In this document: positions 44,103 to 54,524 of the stretch, piece by piece
Layout of the letters: every line of letters begins with the position of its first letter
Numbering within the stretch: position 1 is the stretch's first letter
Assembly: GCF_003255815.1 (NCBI RefSeq)
Contig: NC_037681.1
Coordinates: 82,899,578-82,963,577 of the forward strand
Source of the DNA: Theropithecus gelada
Taxonomy: Eukaryota; Chordata; Mammalia; Primates; Cercopithecidae
Reading direction: 5' to 3'
DNA length: 64,000 nucleotides
Translations under genes and position numbers: made by a program
The notes under the pieces: generated by a model
What the model saw: only the letters and a program-made list of their open reading frames with translations
What the model was told of the DNA's origin: nothing
The model's database searches: none

Positions 44103-44380
44103 GCCAGGCATGGTGGCTCACGCCTGTAATCCCAGCACTTTGGGAGGCCGAGGTGGGCAGATCACGAGGTCAGGAGATCAAGACTACGGTGAAACCCCGT
44201 CTCTACTAAAAATACAAAAAATTAGCTGAGTGCGGTGGCAGGTGCCTGTAGTCCCAGCTACTCAGGAGGCTGAGGCAGGAGAAAGGAGGTGGAGCTTGCA
44301 GTGAGCCGAGATCGCGCCACTGCACACCAGCCTGGGTGACAGAGCGAGACTCTGTCTCAAAAAACAAAACAAAACAAAAA
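44103..44380 (+). repeat. Alu with two internal deletions
   Basis: GCCAGGCATGGTGGCTCACG to a (CAAAA)n tail, with AACAAATATGTC and AACCAAATATGTC flanking. It lacks about 15 bases at AAGACTACGG and about 12 at GAGAAAGGAGG. Confidence 0.94.
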
Positions 44381-45230
44381 AACCAAATATGTCTCTTAGT
44401 GATTTTTCTTTTCTTAATTACATATTCACTGTAACAAAAAAGTTTGAAGATAGAGGTAGGCAAAAAGAAGAAAATAAAAAACACCCCAGTCCCATTCTCA
44501 GAGTTAGCTATCACTTACCACTTGATGTATTTCCTTCCAATCTTTTTCTGTGTATGTACATGTGAATGTTTGTGTGTAAAAAAACCACACACACCTATAA
44601 AACATAAATAAGATGTCCAGCTACCTCAGTGACTGCATTATTCATTTCTAATACATATACTTTGTCATGTAGTTGCCTATGTTTATTTAATAACCATCTG
44701 TTCTTATTTGTGACGTATATTCTTTCATTTAGTTCCCTGAAGTTTTATGTATACATTTTAAAACCCCCTTCAAGATTGTCTATTATCTCTAGTTCCTTAA
44801 GTATAAATTTTCTTGTTTGGGGGGGTCTGAAAACTGCCTTTAGTGTTGTTGATCTTCCTTATAGAGTGTGTAATTCTTGTCTATGAGCTTGTCTTTCATG
44901 GGAGCCATCTTTCTTGGGACTTCTCCACTGTGTGGTCTGGGTTGTTGAGGAAGGATTTCAGTGAGGAGGTTTCTGTTGTCCTGTGGAATAGAGCACTGAC
45001 TTCAAACCAAGTCTATGGCTAGTGGACCAGGACTGTTGACTGTTTCCACTGATAGCTGGGCAGATGGCTTGTGTTCAGCTACAACCTTGGGCAGCCCACT
45101 TCCTGGAGGGGCAGCATGGTCCTGCCTCCTAGACTCATGGCTTCCTGCTGTATGTGGGGCTCGAGACTTATTGAAATCACAACCACAGCTCATCCAGTCT
45201 GAGTCCCCTGTGGGCTTTAGCTCCCATTTA
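44381..45230. other. No recognised gene
   Basis: About 850 bases, AT-rich at first and then mixed. No diagnostic repeat. Confidence 0.4.
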
Positions 45231-45575
45231 CAGGCATGCTTTATTTTATTATACTTTGCTTTATTACACTTTGCAGATATTGCATTTTTTACAAATTGAA
45301 GGTTTGTGGCAACCCTGCGTGGAGCAAGTCTGTCGGTGCCATTTTTCCAACAGCACATGCTTATTTTATTAGCATTTTTTTAGCAATATTATCTTTTAAT
45401 TAGGGTATGTACATTGTTTAGACATATGCTATTGCACACTTAATAAACCACAATATAGGGTAAACATACTTTTATATACACTGGGAAACCAAAAAATTTG
45501 TGTGACTTGCTTTATCTTAATATTTACTTCGTGGTGGTCTGGAACTAAACTGGCACTACGTCTGAGGGATGCCTG
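45231..45575 (+). mobile_element. Internally deleted Tigger1 (Tc1/mariner) element
   Basis: CAGGCATGCTTTATTTTATT and its counterpart GAGGGATGCCTG form the Tigger1 terminal inverted repeats, and TA target bases flank both ends (45229-45230, 45576-45577). The left part includes AAATTGAAGGTTTGTGGCAA and the right part GGGAAACCAAAAAATTTGTG. The transposase gene is entirely missing, leaving 345 bases that could move only with help from a full element. Confidence 0.93.
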
Positions 45576-45577
45576 TA

Positions 45578-46257
45578 TGACTTTGTTCCTACTCTGTCCC
45601 TGGAGATTTCCCTTTCTTGCTTGGAGCTTGGACATATCAATCTAAAATATATTTTTATATTTTATTAAGTTTTTCTATGCATTTGCAGTAGGAGATGACA
45701 GCAGTACGGGGAGTTCACCCTGTGCTCAACATGTTGACCTGAAATTCAATACCAATTATCCTTATGTTGATTTGTGTTTGTCCTCCAAACATCCAACATC
45801 TTCTTAACTACTTTAATTGCTTTGTCATTTTCTTCCATGTTCACTAGAATTATCTCAAGATTTTCCTGAGCTGGGAAAATTTCAAGCTTCCTTGATGTTT
45901 CAAACTTATCTAATAGCTCTACAAAGCTCTTGTTTTCATCCTGAAGTTTTTTCCTTAGCTCTGAATTTCCTTTGCATTTCACTTGGTGGACTTACCAAGT
46001 CACCTTTGGGTTCTTGTTTTACTAAATTTCAAAAGCATATTAAATATTTTAAAATGAATTATATACCAAGTTAATACAAATTATTAATTGTTAAATTAAT
46101 ATAATTAGCAATTAAATTAATACGATTGATTATTAAATATTCTTATTGGCTCTACAATGTGAAGCATTCTCAGGAGTTTTCTTCTGTACTTGGGAGAGTG
46201 ATTTCTTCCAATCTAGATATCTGGATATGTTTATCTTTTTCATGTTGTGTTTATTGC
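45578..46257. other. AT-rich DNA with one coding-like segment
   Basis: No known repeat. AT-rich low complexity fills 46070-46140. Holds the minus-strand frame described at 45746-45982. Confidence 0.4.
45746..45982 (-). other. Coding-like minus-strand segment, unassigned
   Basis: A 78-codon frame in AT-rich DNA whose translation is unusually protein-like: highly charged, Lys/Glu/Asp-rich, heptad-like leucines and no low complexity. It opens just after an in-frame TAA, and the first residue is a GTG rather than an ATG. It could be an exon, a piece of a processed pseudogene or old transposon ORF, or chance. I recognise no family. Confidence 0.25.
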
Positions 46258-46552
46258 TTTTTTTGTTTGTTTGTTTTTGAGACAGAGTCTCACTCTGTCA
46301 CCCAGGCTGGAGCTCAGGGGTGCAATTATGGCTCATTGCAGCCTCCACCTCCTGTGCTCAATTGATTCTCCTGCCTTAGTAGCTGGGACTACGGGCATGT
46401 GCCACTACACCCTGGTCATTTTTTCTATTTTTTGTAGAGACAGGATCTCACTATGTTGCCCAGCCTGATCTCGAACTACTGAGCTCAAGTGATCCTCCCG
46501 CCTTACCCTCCCAAAGTGCTGGGATTACAGGCATGAGCCACTGTACTCAGCC
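46258..46552 (-). repeat. Alu, full length
   Basis: A (TTTG)n tail and GAGACAGAGTCTCACTCTGT to CACTGTACTCAGCC. TGTTTATTGCTT and TGTTTCTTGCTT flank it. Confidence 0.95.
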
Positions 46553-47290
46553 TGTTTCTTGCTTACTTTCCTTATTTTCTTTCTCCTACTCTGCCTTCTC
46601 CTTCTTGGTGTTCTTCTTTTTAAAATCTAGCATGTTGGCTTAACCTCCATGCCATCTCTTTTAATTTTGCACAGGTAAGTCTGGTCAGACCGTCTAATGC
46701 TGTGAGAGTGTGAGGACGAATTCTTTTTGACACCTTTTCTAGCTACCTGTCATTCCCTCAATACTAGAGTTTGGGGGCTAGGTGGTACTTCCTTCCTGCT
46801 TCCTGAGCTCTGAGAGTCACATGGACAGGCGAAGGACAGAGCTAGGCCTGGCTCCCTCCTGACGTGGGCTAGCATCCCACACCTGGGTCCGCTCCACTCA
46901 GCAGGCACACGTCCCCTCCTGGGACTTCAGCTCATCCCCTTGGACAGCACAGAGTCCTGACCAGCAGCAAGTCCAGCCACTCCTCCAGTCACTGCTGGCT
47001 TCTGTGATGGTGCTCAGGGGCTCCTTCTCTCTGGGGTTTCTCCTGGACTCCCCAGGCTGCCAATTTAGCCTCTTGGCCCTCTTTGTGCCAAGCTGAGAGG
47101 TGCTGGTGACCCTTATTGGGATCCTGTTCTCTTACCTTCCCTCATTTGGCTTCAGCTGGGTGTGTGGGAGAGAGACAGCTAACATTCCATTCTGAGACCC
47201 TCTATTTCTTCCCTCTTGACACCTTCTCAGTCTTGTGTCATAAGGTTGTACTATTTTCCATGTGTGGTTGCCTCTGGTTAGCTTTGGACT
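46553..47290. other. No recognised gene
   Basis: About 740 bases. A pyrimidine-rich 46560-46620 is followed by GC-richer unique DNA. Confidence 0.4.
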
Positions 47291-47589
47291 TTTTTTGTTT
47301 TTGTTTTGTTTTGTTTTTGAGATGGTGTTTCACTCTTGTCACCCGGGCTGGAGTGCAATGGCAAGCTCTCGGCTCACTGCAGCCTCTGCCTCCCAGGTTC
47401 AAGCAATTCTCCTGCCTCAGCCTCCCAAGTAGCTGGGACTACAGGCGCCCGTCACCACGCCTGGCTAATTTTTGTATTTTTAGTAGAGCCTATTGACCAG
47501 GCTGGCCTCAAACTCCTGACTTCAGATGATCCGCCCGCCTCAGCCTCCTAAAGTGCTGGGATTACAGGGATGAGCCACCGCACCCGGCC
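47291..47589 (-). repeat. Alu, full length, small internal loss
   Basis: A T/G tail and GAGATGGTGTTTCACTCTTG to CACCGCACCCGGCC. AGCTTTGGACTTTTTT and AGCTTTTGACTTTTTT flank it. About 20 bases are missing at AGTAGAGCCTATTGACC. Confidence 0.95.
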
Positions 47590-48200
47590 AGCTTTTGACT
47601 TTTTTCAAAAAAATTATTCTTTGATCACCTTGTGATGTGCCAGGTAGAAGGAGGTGTGTTTCTGGCCTCACTTGTGCCACCTTTACCCAAAGTCCAGGCA
47701 CATGTGCTGTCGAGGCTCCACACAAGACCCCAGGAACTCCTGGGTCTTTGCTACCGCCAGAGGGTCGCACCTGCTTCGCAGACAGAAGACCCCCCTCTCA
47801 TGGTTTCTCTCTCTCAGGCCTCCAAACCCCTGGTTTCTTCATCTTTGAAATGAGTGTTTCATATGCAATTAACCTATGTTGAAACTTTATCAACTCTAAA
47901 GTGAAATTATACATCCTTCCTACACCTAATTCTATCTAACCATAGAGTTCCCCTCCTGAATATTTCTGAAAGTTTCCCAGGGAGAGCTTTGCACAGCTCC
48001 AGAAAGTATCTCTCACTCTCACTCCACCCTTTTCTTCTTGCTGCCATGATTCTGCCTCTGTAGCTTATGGGACTGGCGACTTAGTGACTCTGCCAGGCCT
48101 TGGGAAGGAGACATTGTCCTCCCCAACCCCCTGCAGCTCATCTGACCACAGGTTCCACTGAGTGGAGGAATAAAGAAAGCAGCGTTAGAAATTTCCATCT
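47590..48200. other. Repeat-poor DNA, no gene assigned
   Basis: All three plus frames are open for 64-81 codons over 47632-47882, a sign of composition rather than coding. Confidence 0.45.
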
Positions 48201-48497
48201 TGCCGGGCACGGTGGCTCACGCCTGTAATCCCAGCACTTTGGGAGGCTGAGGCGGGTGAATCACGAGGTCAGGTGTTCAAGACCAGCCTGGCCAACATAG
48301 TGAAACCCCGTCTCTACTAAAAATAAAAATAATTAGCTGATCATGGTGGCAGGCACCTGTAATCCCAGCTATTTGGGAGGCTGAGGCAGGAGAATCACTT
48401 GAACCTGGGAGGTGGAGGTTACAGTGAACCGAGATTGCACCACTTCACTCCAGCCCGGGGAACAGTGTGAGACTCCGTCTCAAAAAAAAAAAAAAAA
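48201..48497 (+). repeat. Alu, full length
   Basis: TGCCGGGCACGGTGGCTCACG to a 17-base A-tail, with GAAATTTCCATCT on both sides (48188 and 48499). Confidence 0.96.
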
Positions 48498-48983
48498 GAA
48501 ATTTCCATCTGCCTCCAGAGGAGAAGTGTCTTGTACCCAAAGGCCTCCATTTGGTAGGGGCCACTTTAGCCCCCACCAACAGCAATATACAGGTCCCCTT
48601 TCTCCACAGAGAGAGGAAGAAATCTCTCCCTTTCCAGCCCACAACACTCTTCCTTGCCTGCCTTGGGACGACAGACTGTGAGGGCACCCCTTTCTGTTAG
48701 GGGCAATCTCCCTCCTCCCTCCACACCTGAAGGTGTGGTCTGACCCTTTCCCCTCTGAGAGAATAAACCACCATCTTAGTGTCCAGTCTGAGTGTTTTGT
48801 TGTCAGAGCCTCAGGCCTGTCTAGGCAGCGCTGTTCCCTCCCAGGGCACCATGGTAGCCTTTCCTCCAACCTGAGGTGAGGAGAGGATCGTTTTCCGACC
48901 TCTGGTAACCCCATCTCCCAGGAACAGATGTTGGACAACAAAGCACTCATGTCACCCAGGAGCCAAAGGGCAACCTCAACCAA
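48480..48983 (-). other. Open frame of 167 codons, mostly outside repeats
   Basis: The longest frame with mainly non-repeat sequence. It is Trp-, Cys- and Gly-rich and ends in phenylalanines encoded by the A-tail of the Alu at 48201-48497, which shows that at least its end is not an ancestral protein. No start context or homolog is recognised. On the other strand GAGAATAAACCACC (about 48760) resembles a polyadenylation site. Confidence 0.2.
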
Positions 48984-49173
48984 GATTTTAAAAAATGGAC
49001 ACCTTAGAACATGTGTTTGATTTGTTTGGGGGCAGTTCTACCCATAAACACAATTAATGTTTCCTAACAGGACTCATAATGACTTTGCTCAGAATCACCC
49101 CACCTGGGCTTCCTCCAGAACAGCGGAGGCTTCTTGCCTCACAACAGGTGGCCTGCAAGTGCTGCCCAGCGTG

Positions 49174-49453
49174 GTTACAATGTGAGCACACTGGCGGCTG
49201 ACTCACAGGAAAGGGTTCCCGAGGCTGTGCCTGAGGTAAGGCTGGCTTCTGGAGGCCTCTTTGCAGAGGAACAAATCCCACCCCAACTCCCTGATTGGAT
49301 AATAAGACTCCGAAACTCCAGTTCTCCCCTTCCTATGTGGCTTTGCAGGTTCTGTGTCTGACTGGACTGCCACTTTTCTCACGTACCTGTGGTCTGTGCT
49401 ACAGAACATCCTAGCCACACAGGAAAGGCGGGAGCAGTGGGTGGCTTGAGGCC
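49174..49453 (+). repeat. Inverted duplication, arm 1
   Basis: 280 bases from GTTACAATGTGAGCACACTG to GTGGCTTGAGGCC. They align end to end with the reverse complement of 49827-50107 at roughly 80 percent identity by eye. The best blocks are TTGGATAATAAGACTC, GAAACTCCAGTTCTCCCC, CCACTTTTCTCAC and GAAAGGCGGGAGCA. It matches no repeat family I know. Confidence 0.9.
49203..49418 (-). other. Short open frame in arm 1, related to one in arm 2
   Basis: A 71-codon minus-strand frame. Residues 14-21 (RKVAVQSD), 31-41 (GRTGVSESYYP) and 51-57 (CKEASRS) recur in the arm 2 frame at 49897-50106. Several base differences between the arms in these blocks are at third codon positions, but the frames slip apart near the ends. 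Coding is possible but unproven. Confidence 0.35.
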
Positions 49454-49826
49454 AACTGAGCTTTCAATCCAGTTCCTCTCCCCTGCCACCTGCCTTACCT
49501 GGTGCTACCTCTGCAAACACCACCTGCTGGGACAGCGTGGGTGGGAGGGGCTGGTGAGGAGGATTATTTCCCGTTACTGCCTTGGGGATGCTGCTGAGGG
49601 CATTGCTCACTCCTTTGATCTGGGCAGAGAAGGAAGCCACCTGTCCTAGCCAAGGTTTTAGTGCAGTGACCAGATGAGAGGCTTCAGGTCACCTCGGGGC
49701 CCTGAGTCTGGAATCCAGAGCCACAGAGAATGAGGCTCTGTGTGGAATCATTGGTAGAGACAGGATTGGAAACCTCTTGCAGCCAGAAAAATCACCATCG
49801 CAGAGGGAGACTAGAAACCATCTCTG
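49454..49826. other. Spacer of the inverted duplication
   Basis: 373 bases between the arms with no repeat or gene recognised. A plus-strand frame of 86 codons (49389-49649) covers part of arm 1 and the spacer. Confidence 0.5.
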
Positions 49827-50107
49827 GGCCTGAACCTATCCTTGCTCCCGCCTTTCTTGTGCGGTTAGGTGGTTCTGTGACACTGACCTTAGGCAGGTGA
49901 GAAAAGTGGCGGTGCAGTCAGACAATTCACAGAGGCCAGACGGGATGGGGAGAACTGGAGTTTCTGAGTCTTATTATCCAACTAGCCAGGCAGTGGGGGT
50001 GGGCTTCGCTCTTCTCTGCAGAGAGGCCTCCAGAAGCAACCTTATCTCAGGCACAGCTTATGAAGCTCTTTCCTGTGAGCCAGCCACCAGTGTGCTCAAA
50101 TCTTAAC
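49827..50107 (-). repeat. Inverted duplication, arm 2
   Basis: GGCCTGAACCTATCCTTGC to GTGCTCAAATCTTAAC. It is the reverse-complement partner of 49174-49453 and of nearly equal length (281). There are several small indels around 49990-50020. Confidence 0.9.
49897..50106 (+). other. Short open frame in arm 2, related to one in arm 1
   Basis: A 69-codon frame beginning near the arm's inner side. It shares RKVAVQSD (residues 2-9), GRTGVSESYYP (18-28) and C-EASRS (41-47) with the arm 1 frame. It has an ATG where arm 1 has a valine codon. No ribosome or splice context supports expression. Confidence 0.35.
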
Positions 50108-50276
50108 AAACATCATGACCTTTACTTAATAAAGGCCTGGGGGAAAGCCAGGGCAAGCGTTCCCACTTTAAAGTGCTTCATAAACGACGTGGCATCTGCA
50201 GTCACAAGGATGACATGATTAGCCCGCCGTCACCTGAGTCAGTTTTTCCAGATGTGGTGAGGGGCAAGGCAGCCAA

Positions 50277-50400
50277 CTGGTGTAATGGAAAAAGCTCTGG
50301 ATTCGAGTCTCGGTCAGATGTTGGCTACCCACTCAAACTGCTGCCGTGGCAGCCCTGCCTACTTGCACTGCCGTTTCACATCTCTGATGTGGGAGATGAA
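50277..50400 (+). repeat. Possible MIR 5' part
   Basis: TGGTGTAATGGAAAAAGCTC and GGATTCGAGTCTCGG resemble the tRNA-like head of MIR (B-box GGTTCGAATCC). The remainder is worn. Confidence 0.5.
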
Positions 50401-50514
50401 GAGGGGAATGATCCATGCCTGGTATTTTGCAAACAGAATGCATGCATTCATAGATATGAGAGCACTGAAAAAACCCAAGCAGTTGATTCGGCAGCCAGAC
50501 TGTGTAGGGGGATG

Positions 50515-50728
50515 TCACTAGACTTGGTGTTTGAAGACTCTGGTTGGATCCAAGCTAATTCTTTTTTTTTTTTTTTTGAGACAGAGTCTCCCTCTGTCAC
50601 CCAGGCTGGAGTGCAGTGGCGTGATTTTGGCTCACTGCAACCTCTACCTCCCGGGTTCAAGCGATTCTCCTGCCTCAGCCTCCCAAGTAGCTGGGACTAT
50701 AGGCGTAAGCCCCCAGACTGGCTAGTTG

Positions 50729-50760
<32 letters not shown>

Positions 50761-51090
50761 TGTATTTTCAGTAGAGACGGCATTCACCATGTTGGCCAGG
50801 CTGGTCTCGGACTCCTGACCTCATGTGATCCGCCCACTTCAGCCTCCCAAAATGCTGGGATTATAGGCGTGAGCCACTATGCCCAGATGGATCCATACTA
50901 ATTCTTAGTCATGTAAATCTAAGCAAGTGATTTAGTGTCTCCGGATCTCAGTTTTCTCCACTGTCAAATGGAATGGGTATAACCACCCTGCACCTGGCTC
51001 TCCTGAGAGGTAGATTAAATGAGATGGGGATGCATGGGAAGTGCTGTGGGGTCGGTGTACTTAGATGTTGTTTGATGCTATCTAAGGGTA
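50515..51090 (+). repeat. MIR split by an Alu
   Basis: TTTGAAGACTCTGGTTGG before the Alu and GCAAGTGATTTAGTGTCTCC, CTCAGTTTTCTCCACTGTC and AAATGGAATGGGTATAACC after it are consecutive MIR pieces. Confidence 0.8.
50562..50888 (-). repeat. Alu inside the MIR
   Basis: T run and GAGACAGAGTCTCCCTCTGT to CACTATGCCCAG, with GGATCCAAGCTAATTCTT and GGATCCATACTAATTCTT flanking. The linker is expanded to a TTTG-rich run (50728-50762). A 242-codon plus-strand frame runs through it. Confidence 0.95.
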
Positions 51091-51160
51091 AGCCTTCTTA
51101 TTTGGGCTACTAGGGCAGAGCACATCTGGGCCTCCATTCTCTTTCAAGAGAAGAGAGCAT

Positions 51161-51462
51161 GGCCGGGCGCGGTGGCTCAAGTCTGTAATCCCAGCACTTT
51201 GAGAGGCCAAGGTGGGCGGATCACCTGAGGTCAGGAGCTCGAGACCAGCCTGGCCAACATGGTGAAACCCCGTCTCTACTAAAAATACAAAAATTAGCCG
51301 GGCGTGGTGGCAGGTGCCTGTAATCCCAGCTACTCAGGAGGCTAAGGCAGGAGAATCGCTTGAACCCAGGAGGCGGAGGTTGCTGTGAGCCAAGATCGTG
51401 CCATTGCACTCCAGCCTGGGGTACCAGAGTGAGACTCTGTCTCAAAAAAAAAAAAAAAAAAA
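51161..51462 (+). repeat. Alu, full length
   Basis: GGCCGGGCGCGGTGGCTCAAG to a 19-base A-tail. AAGAGAAGAGAGCA flanks on both sides (51147 and 51461). Confidence 0.97.
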
Positions 51463-52599
51463 GAGAAGAGAGCAGCTGCCAGTTGCCCTGGTAACCCGGA
51501 CCAGCAGCAGGCTTCCTGCAGGGACTTTCCTGCCCCAGCACAGTTGTCAGTTTCTCTTCTCAACCTTAGCTGAGGCCGAAAGTGTGGTGGAGACACACAG
51601 GTTTCTCAAGCAGGGCCCTCTGCAGAGCACACCGTGCCCACTGGCATTACTTGCCACATCTCCTTGCTTTGTGGAAGAGAACTTGGTTACACATCTTACT
51701 GTTTTTTCTGCTTTCTTTCTGTGACTCATCATGTTTGTGAATATTTCAGGTAAACACTTGTAGGGGGCAGCCTTCTTGGCTCAGTTTTCTGTTCTCTGTA
51801 GTCTCTGTGCCAGGCTGGTGACCCTCCTCTCTGTGTCCAGCCCCCCTCCCCTGGGAATAGGTCAGGGGTCTGAGATCGCCAGCTGCCTGGGCTGTCTTCA
51901 GCCAGGACCTGAGGGGTTTGTCTCTGTAGCAGTGGAGTTCATTCACTGCTATCCTTTGTGAGAGTGGAAGCTGCCCGTTTCTCCCCTACCCTTCCTGACA
52001 GGAAACTAGCACTGGCTGAAATTTCTCCAGGGCTGACCCGCTTCTCGGTGTCCTGGTCCCATGTTCAATATAAAAGTCCTATGAATCACCACAGTCTTCA
52101 GGAGTAACACTTTCTATTCCCAGAAAGTCAGGACCAGCCTGGAAGGACTTCGTACCTTCCTGGGATTTGCTATTTTGACCATCCCCTATCTGTTTTCCTG
52201 TAATTATCTGCTGTGAAACTTACAAAACTAAAATGCCACGAGTGCTTATCTACAGGGCAACCAAAAAAGAGAAGGCCTTGAACCTGAGTCCCTCTGTATG
52301 TGTGGGTTTCTATGGGGGTGGGTAGGCACTGCCTGACGAGGGGGCAAGAAAGCCAAGAGCTGACAGGGAACCAGGGAGGGGCCGAGGAGCCTGCCCAGTG
52401 AGGAGGCCCATGGGTGAGTCCCTGATTTGTGCCAGCCAGGAAGTTGTAGAAGGCAGGGAGCAGTTGCCATGCTTATGTGATTCTTATAGGAGTGGTCCCT
52501 AAGATTAGTTGGAAAGGCCCTTTATCAAGGATCGGAGAGCTATCCAAACTCTTGGTCCACAGGAATAATAAAAGTGTAAAAGCATGTAACATCCCCGGT
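51463..52599. other. Repeat-poor DNA, no gene assigned
   Basis: About 1.1 kb of GC-intermediate unique-looking DNA. A plus-strand 108-codon frame (51398-51724) begins inside the Alu and is not convincing. Confidence 0.4.
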
Positions 52600-52700
52600 A
52601 GCTGTCCTTTATTGATGTTTTCTCTGTGCCCTGCCTTATCTCAGACTCATGTTAAACCTGGGAGATGGTAGTTTTATCATCCCCATTTTACAGAAAAGGA
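52600..52700 (-). repeat. MIR fragment
   Basis: TTATTGATGTTTTCTCTGTG, TTTTATCATCCCCATTTTAC and AGAAAAGGAAAACC match antisense MIR. Confidence 0.78.
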
Positions 52701-52744
52701 AAACCAAAGGGCAACCATGTGGGCTAGGAATGTCGCATCCAAGT

Positions 52745-52905
52745 GGCTTTTATGGAAGTATGCTAGATGCCAGGCGCCCTGCTAGATGCTTTCCCAAGTA
52801 CCATCTTGAATCCTCAGCAGAGCTCTGTGGGGTAGGCTCTATTATCCCTGCTTTATAGATAAGGCCCATAAGGTTCGCAGAAGGTGACGTGCCCAGGGTG
52901 TGAGT
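52745..52905 (-). repeat. MIR
   Basis: AGATGCCAGGCGCCCTGC, GAATCCTCAGCAGAGC and CTATTATCCCTGCTTTATAG follow antisense MIR. The plus-strand 69-codon frame here is MIR. Confidence 0.83.
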
Positions 52906-53257
52906 GCAAGTCTGTCTGTCAACCCCGCTGCAGCTTTCTGCAGCACAGAAACTGGTCCAGCTCTTCAACTGATTAGAAGGCTGTTTAGGAATCAGCCACG
53001 GGTCTCTGTCACATCCCAGACCATTACAGATCTCCGTGCTGCTGGAGGGTGGCCACCTGCTCTTGTCTGGCTCTCCCACCATCTAATCCCTAAGCAGGCC
53101 TGAGAGAGAGGAAGGAAAAGGGAACACGTGGCCCAATCAGGAGCTTGGACCCAGGTCACCTGTACCTACCATGTTTACTTGCACAGTCTCTTCACCCTCT
53201 GCACTTATTCTGAGGGTGCATGAGCTTGGCCATTATAAACCAAGGAGATAAACTTAT

Positions 53258-53450
53258 TTATTAGCTGCTGTGGGTCCTACTCTGTGCCTTTCCTGCTCAC
53301 AAAGTCTCTGTGAGGCAGAGAGCAATCCCCGTTCCACAGAAGCAGGAACGAGATAGAGGGGTCATGAATCCAGCCACACAGCTAGTGGTAGTCAAGCCAG
53401 GATTCAACCCAAGGCTCCCAGCCTCCACAGCTCATGGGATTTCCTTCAAA
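53258..53450 (-). repeat. MIR
   Basis: CCTACTCTGTGCCTTTCC, CAATCCCCGTTCCACAGAAG, CAGCCACACAGCTAGTGG and GCCAGGATTCAACCCAAG are the antisense MIR core and head. Confidence 0.83.
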
Positions 53451-53479
53451 TCAGAGTGAATAGCTTAGCACTATCCTCT

Positions 53480-53756
53480 CTTGGTCCCTCACGAGTGAGT
53501 TCTCATGTGTGGTTGTTTAAAAGTGTGTGGCACTGCCCGCTTCGCTCTCTCTCGGTCCTGCTCCTGCCATGTAAGACGCCTGCTCCTGCTTTGCCTTCCG
53601 CTGTCAGTAAAAGCTCCCTAAGGCCTCCCAGAAGCAGACACTGCCATGCTTCTTCCTGCAGAGCCTGTGGAACTGTGAGCCAATTAAACCTCTTTTCTCT
53701 ATAAATTACCCAATCTCAGGTATTTCTTTATAGCAATGTGAGAGCGGACAAATACA
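53480..53756 (+). repeat. MST-type LTR, 5' part missing
   Basis: GTGAGTTCTCATGTGTGG, AAAAGTGTGTGGCACTGCC, TGTGAGCCAATTAAACCTC and CCAATCTCAGGTATTTC are the 3' two-thirds of the same LTR type as the provirus at 20538. It ends ATGTGAGAGCGGACAAATAC. Confidence 0.88.
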
Positions 53757-54101
53757 CTTGTTTTTGATGACCTTGACAGTTTTGAGGAGTACTACTCATG
53801 TATTTTGTAGACAACCCCTTAATTGGGATTTGTCCATTGTTTTTTCATGATAAGACTGGGGTTTTGGGTCATGGAGAGGAAGGTCACATCATGTCATTTC
53901 AACACATCATGTCAAGGGTACATACTAGTAATATGTCACTGTTGACATTGACCTTGATCATCTGGTTGAGGTAGTGTGTCAGTTTCCCCGCTGTAAAGTT
54001 ACTTTTCCCCCTTCCCATACTGCATTCTTTGGAAGGAAGAGAACTATGTGCAGCCCACAGTTAAGGAGTAGAGAGTTATGCAGTCTTCCTTGAAGGCTGG
54101 G
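53757..54101. repeat. Old interspersed repeat fragment, probably L1M 3' region
   Basis: GACCTTGATCATCTGGTTGAGG, CATCATGTCAAGGGTACATAC and GTAAAGTTACTTTTCCCCC read like a familiar multicopy mammalian repeat, which I place in an L1M 3' region. The family and strand are not settled. Confidence 0.5.
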
Positions 54102-54407
54102 TGTTTTGTTTTGTTTTGTTTTTTAGATGCAGTCTTGCTCTGTGACCTAGGCTGGAGTGTAGTGGTGTGATCTCGGCTCACTGCAACCTCTGCCTCCCAG
54201 GTTCAAGTAATTCTCCTGCCTCAGCCTCCTGAGTAGCTGGGATTACAGGCACCCGCCACCATGCCTGGCTAATTTTTTGTATTTTTAGTAGAGATGGAGT
54301 TTCACCATGTTGGCCAGACTGGTCTCAAACTCCTGATCTCAAGTGATCCACCCACCTTGGCCTCCCCAAAGTGCTGGGATTAGAAGCGTGAGCCACTGCG
54401 CCCGGCC
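54102..54407 (-). repeat. Alu, full length
   Basis: A (TTTTG)n tail and TAGATGCAGTCTTGCTCTGT to CACTGCGCCCGGCC. Confidence 0.95.
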
Positions 54408-54524
54408 AAGGTTCATTCTTACACTTAATAAAAATATACATATCAGACAGTCTGCTTGATGATTTATATTTTTTGTAGCTAAGGTCTTGTCAGATCTGAG
54501 TAGAGCATCATGTTTTTTAATAAT

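Noticed and set aside
47632..47882. Three overlapping plus-strand frames
   Set aside because: All three frames are open at once, which points to low stop-codon density rather than coding.
50285..50310. tRNA-like B-box GGATTCGAGTCTC
   Set aside because: No cloverleaf or matching A-box and acceptor stem can be drawn. It fits the tRNA-derived head of a MIR.
50173..50901. A 242-codon plus-strand frame, the longest in the window
   Set aside because: More than half of it is antisense Alu (50562-50888) with a poly-Phe run from the T tract. The rest is worn MIR-like sequence. No independent support for a protein.
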